Part shown: piece after piece, positions 61,726 to 64,000 of the stretch
How positions within the stretch are numbered: position 1 is the stretch's first letter
Layout of the letters: each line of letters starts with the position of its first letter
NCBI RefSeq assembly: GCF_000426385.1
Contig: NZ_AUFG01000013.1
Span: forward strand, 32,165-96,164
Source: Arsenicicoccus bolidensis DSM 15745
GTDB lineage: Bacteria; Actinomycetota; Actinomycetes; Actinomycetales; Dermatophilaceae
Reading direction: 5' to 3'
DNA length: 64,000 nt
Notes under the pieces: model-generated
What the model was told of the DNA's origin: nothing
Seen by the model: the letters and a program-made list of their open reading frames with translations, nothing else
Databases searched by the model: none
Position numbers and translations under genes: made by a program

Positions 61726-63042
61726 GTGTTGAGGACGACGGCCGCGATCGCGGCAGGCAAGCTCGCCCGGACCGCTTCCCGGCTGCGGGGTGGTGGCAGC
61801 GGCGGCTCGGCGCTCCCGGGCCTGGTGGCGGAGCGGATCGACCCGGCGTTCCTGCGGTCGACGCTCGGCGGGCTGCCGCGCGGGATCGTCGTGGTGAGCG
61901 GCACCAACGGCAAGACCACCACCACCAAGATGGTCGTCGCCCTGCTGCGCGCCCACGGCCTGCGGGTGCTGACCAACCCCACCGGGTCCAACTTCACCCG
62001 CGGTGTGATCTCCTCGATGCTCGCCGAGCTGCCGCTGACCGGCCGCGTCGACGCCGACATCGCCGTCCTGGAGCTCGACGAGGCCCACGCCCTGAAGTTC
62101 GCCGAGGTCGTGACCCCCACCCACGCGCTGCTGCTCAACGTCGCCCGCGACCAGCTCGACCGGTTCGCCGAGATCGACCACACCGCACGGCTGCTCATGC
62201 GCCTGGCCGAGCAGACGACCACGGGTGTCGTGCTCAACCGCGACGACTCGTTCATCTCCCGCATCGACGAGCACGTGCGTCCGGGTGCCGAGGTGCGGTG
62301 GTTCGGCGTCGACCCGTCCATCGCCGACCGCCTGCCGGAGCTGCAGGAGGCCGACGTCCGGTTCAGCGAGGCCGACGACGTGCCGGCGGCCGGGCCGTCC
62401 GACGGCCTGCTCAAGCCGGTCGACGACCACTCCTTCACCGTGGTCTTCGGCGACGGGCACGACGTCGGGCCGGTGACGCTGCGCCAGCGCGGCCTCGCGG
62501 CCATGATCAACGCGACCGCGGCGACCTCGCTCGTGCGGCTGCTGCTGGGGGCGGAGTTCCGGCATACGACCGCGTCCGAGGCCCTCGCCACGGTCACCCC
62601 GCCGTTCGGGAGGGGCGAGGTCGTCGACGTCGACGGCCAGCCGCTCGAGCTGGTGCTGGTCAAGAACCCCGCCGGGTTCACCGTCGCGCTCGGCACCTAC
62701 GGCACGACCCCGGTCGCGTCCATGATCGCGATCAACGACAACTACGCCGACGGGCAGGACGTCTCCTGGCTGTATGACGTGAGCTTCGAGTCCCTCCGCG
62801 ATCTCGGCGTCGCCGTCACGAGCGGCGTCCGCGCCTACGACATGGCGCTGCGGCTCAGGTATGACGACGTGCCCGTGGCCGCGGTCCAGCCCGAGCTCGA
62901 GACCGCTCTCGACCTTTTCCTCGCCGAGCACCGCGACGAGCCCAAGCGGATCTTCTGCACCTACACCGCGATGATGGCGCTGCGGCGGGTGCTCGCCCAG
63001 CGCTACGACCTGCCGGACTTCGGCGAGGAGGCGAAGGCCTGA
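61726..63042 (+). CDS. murT: MurT-like Mur ligase
   Basis: 438-residue Mur-ligase-fold protein that with GatD amidates the D-glutamate of lipid II. The P-loop is VSGTNGKTTTTKM near residue 58. The DUF1727-type C-terminal part has LVLVKNPAGFTVALGTYG. In the region where many MurT proteins have a four-cysteine zinc ribbon I see no cysteine (VRWFGVDPSIADRLPELQEADV...), so this copy may lack it. GTG start after a TAGGCT box. One-base overlap with gatD. Essential role in the cell wall if it is the only copy. Confidence 0.88.
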   Translation: MLRTTAAIAAGKLARTASRLRGGGSGGSALPGLVAERIDPAFLRSTLGGLPRGIVVVSGTNGKTTTTKMVVALLRAHGLRVLTNPTGSNFTRGVISSMLAELPLTGRVDADIAVLELDEAHALKFAEVVTPTHALLLNVARDQLDRFAEIDHTARLLMRLAEQTTTGVVLNRDDSFISRIDEHVRPGAEVRWFGVDPSIADRLPELQEADVRFSEADDVPAAGPSDGLLKPVDDHSFTVVFGDGHDVGPVTLRQRGLAAMINATAATSLVRLLLGAEFRHTTASEALATVTPPFGRGEVVDVDGQPLELVLVKNPAGFTVALGTYGTTPVASMIAINDNYADGQDVSWLYDVSFESLRDLGVAVTSGVRAYDMALRLRYDDVPVAAVQPELETALDLFLAEHRDEPKRIFCTYTAMMALRRVLAQRYDLPDFGEEAKA

Positions 63043-63815
63043 TGAGCGAGTTCGCGAGCGCCCGGACGCCTGGCACCAGCAAGGGCACGGTCACCCTCGT
63101 CCACCTCTACCCGCGCGAGATGAGCATCTACGGCGACCTCGGCAACACGCGGGCGCTCGCCTCCCGGCTGCGGTGGCACGGCTACGACGTCGAGGTGGTC
63201 GGGCACGCGCCCGGCGACCCCTGGCGCGACGATGTCCACCTCGTCATGGGCGGCGGGGGCCAGGACTCCGGCCAGGCGCGGGTCGAGTCCGACCTGGAGC
63301 GGATCGGCGGCCGGCTCGTGGAGCTGGCGGCCGACGGTTGCCCGATGCTCGCCATCTGCGGCATGTACCAGCTCTTCGGCAACGCCTTCATCACGGTCGA
63401 GGGCCAGCGGCTGCCCGGCCTCGGCATCCTCGACGTCACCACGACCGGCAACGCCAAGCGCATGATCGGCGGCATCGTCCTCGACACCGAGTTCGGCGAG
63501 GTCGTGGGCTTCGAGAACCACTCGGGCTCCACGGTGCTCGGGCCGGAGCAGCGGCCCTTTGGGCGCGTTCGCGCAGGTCAGGGCAACAACGGGCAGGACG
63601 GGACCGAGGGCGCGATCACCGGCCACGTCGTCGGGACCTACCTGCACGGCCCGATCCTGCCGGCCAACCCGGCTCTTGCGGACGCCCTGGTCGGGTGGGC
63701 GGTGGAGAGGGCGACCGGGCGGGCCTTCGAGCCCGAGCCGATCGACGACACGTATGCCGACCACGCCCGCACCCGCCAGGTCCGCCGACTCGTGGCGGCC
63801 ACCCGCCGGCGCTGA
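63042..63815 (+). CDS. gatD: Lipid II glutamine amidotransferase GatD
   Basis: 257-residue class I-type (CobB/CobQ-like) glutaminase. The nucleophile is C106 in LAICGMYQLFG, and the catalytic histidine is in TYLHGPILPANP near residue 205. It feeds ammonia to MurT. One-base overlap with murT and the same strand confirm the pair. The CobB/CobQ-type HPxx...motif is conserved, and the VMGGGGQDSGQARV segment is typical. Its 3' region is a palindromic repeat array. Confidence 0.93.
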   Translation: MSEFASARTPGTSKGTVTLVHLYPREMSIYGDLGNTRALASRLRWHGYDVEVVGHAPGDPWRDDVHLVMGGGGQDSGQARVESDLERIGGRLVELAADGCPMLAICGMYQLFGNAFITVEGQRLPGLGILDVTTTGNAKRMIGGIVLDTEFGEVVGFENHSGSTVLGPEQRPFGRVRAGQGNNGQDGTEGAITGHVVGTYLHGPILPANPALADALVGWAVERATGRAFEPEPIDDTYADHARTRQVRRLVAATRRR

Positions 63816-63832
63816 CCCCGGCTCGCTCGGGT

Positions 63833-63970
63833 GACCGGAAGTGACCTGTCAGGTCGGGTCGTGGCGCCTGTGGGCGGCTTGGGCGACCGGAAGTGACCTG
63901 TCAGGTCAGGTTGGGTCGCCTGGGGGTCGCCTTGGGGTGCTCAGGCAACCGGAAGTGACCTCCGGGCTCA
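63833..63970. repeat. Palindrome-containing repeat array after gatD
   Basis: A segment beginning GACCGGAAGTGACC occurs at 63833, 63885 and, more diverged, at about 63947, spaced 52 and 62 bases. Units 1 and 2 contain GACCTGTCAGGTC, a 13-base palindrome. The third keeps ACCGGAAGTGACC but not the palindrome. The array runs to or beyond the window end. Confidence 0.78.
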
Positions 63971-64000
63971 GGTTGGGCCGCCCGGAGGCCTGGTTGCGGT

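Overview
The window is chromosomal DNA from a high-GC actinobacterium (G+C judged by eye at a little over 70%). Lineage markers include a mycothiol-conjugate amidase, a WhiB-family regulator, a BldM-type response regulator with a SigD/RsdA-like pair, GuaB3, a GroEL with a His-rich tail beside groES, and MurT/GatD. Gene content suits Micrococcales, perhaps the Intrasporangiaceae/Dermatophilaceae group, but the family is inference. I see no rRNA, tRNA, phage, insertion sequence or CRISPR array; almost everything is conserved housekeeping DNA with short intergenic gaps.

Layout. 1-9.8 kb: small metabolic and regulatory genes (Bax-inhibitor-like membrane protein, thiolase, SGNH lipase, enoyl-CoA hydratase-like protein, GNAT, AraC regulator with a divergent DinB/MDMPI-like protein, a VapBC pair, MsrA, a double-hotdog thioesterase). 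9.9-16.1 kb: a MutL-type B12-enzyme reactivase homologue, then greA, a DUF4307 protein, mca, a small membrane protein, a Z-prenyl synthase and a PIN-PhoH protein, an order also known from mycobacteria. 16.2-18.9 kb: feoA-feoB-feoC-like iron uptake operon. 18.9-30.7 kb: coaA, glmS, acpS, nnrE/nnrD, alr, an alpha/beta hydrolase, tsaE, an F420-type oxidoreductase, an MFS carrier, tsaB, rimI, tsaD. 30.7-34.3 kb: a GH3 lipoprotein, ribokinase and a THUMP-like methyltransferase. 34.4-44.0 kb: groES-groEL1 under two CIRCE operators, a WhiB3/WhiD-like protein, a MerR-type regulator, BldM, SigD, RsdA, guaB, guaB3. 44.4-52.9 kb: aspartate aminotransferase, a membrane mannosyltransferase, semialdehyde dehydrogenase, a beta-propeller protein, SURF1, DUF3817 and guaA. 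53-64 kb: a class A beta-lactamase-like lipoprotein, a radical SAM/SPASM protein with coproporphyrinogen oxidase, a PAP2-like protein, a secreted ExeM-type nuclease, a DinB protein, and murT-gatD.

Functional themes are cell-wall precursors (glmS, alr, murT/gatD, GH3, Z-prenyl synthase), t6A tRNA modification (tsaE, tsaB, tsaD with rimI), guanine nucleotides (guaB, guaB3, guaA), cofactors (coaA, acpS, nnrE/D) and a developmental or stress regulatory block (groESL, whiB, bldM, sigD/rsdA).

Two signals are not explained by ordinary annotation. First, the 9-mer CGGCATACG (or its complement CGTATGCCG) occurs at least 25 times in exact form, far above the less than one copy expected from base composition. 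It occurs in both orientations, forces rare ATA and TAT codons inside genes, and forms the inverted arms of a terminator. Second, the short gaps after stop codons repeatedly carry unrelated tandem arrays with periods of 5, 10, 14, 15, 17 and 90 bases. Many transcription units also show a TANNNT box only 6-7 bases before the start codon, which suggests leaderless mRNAs.
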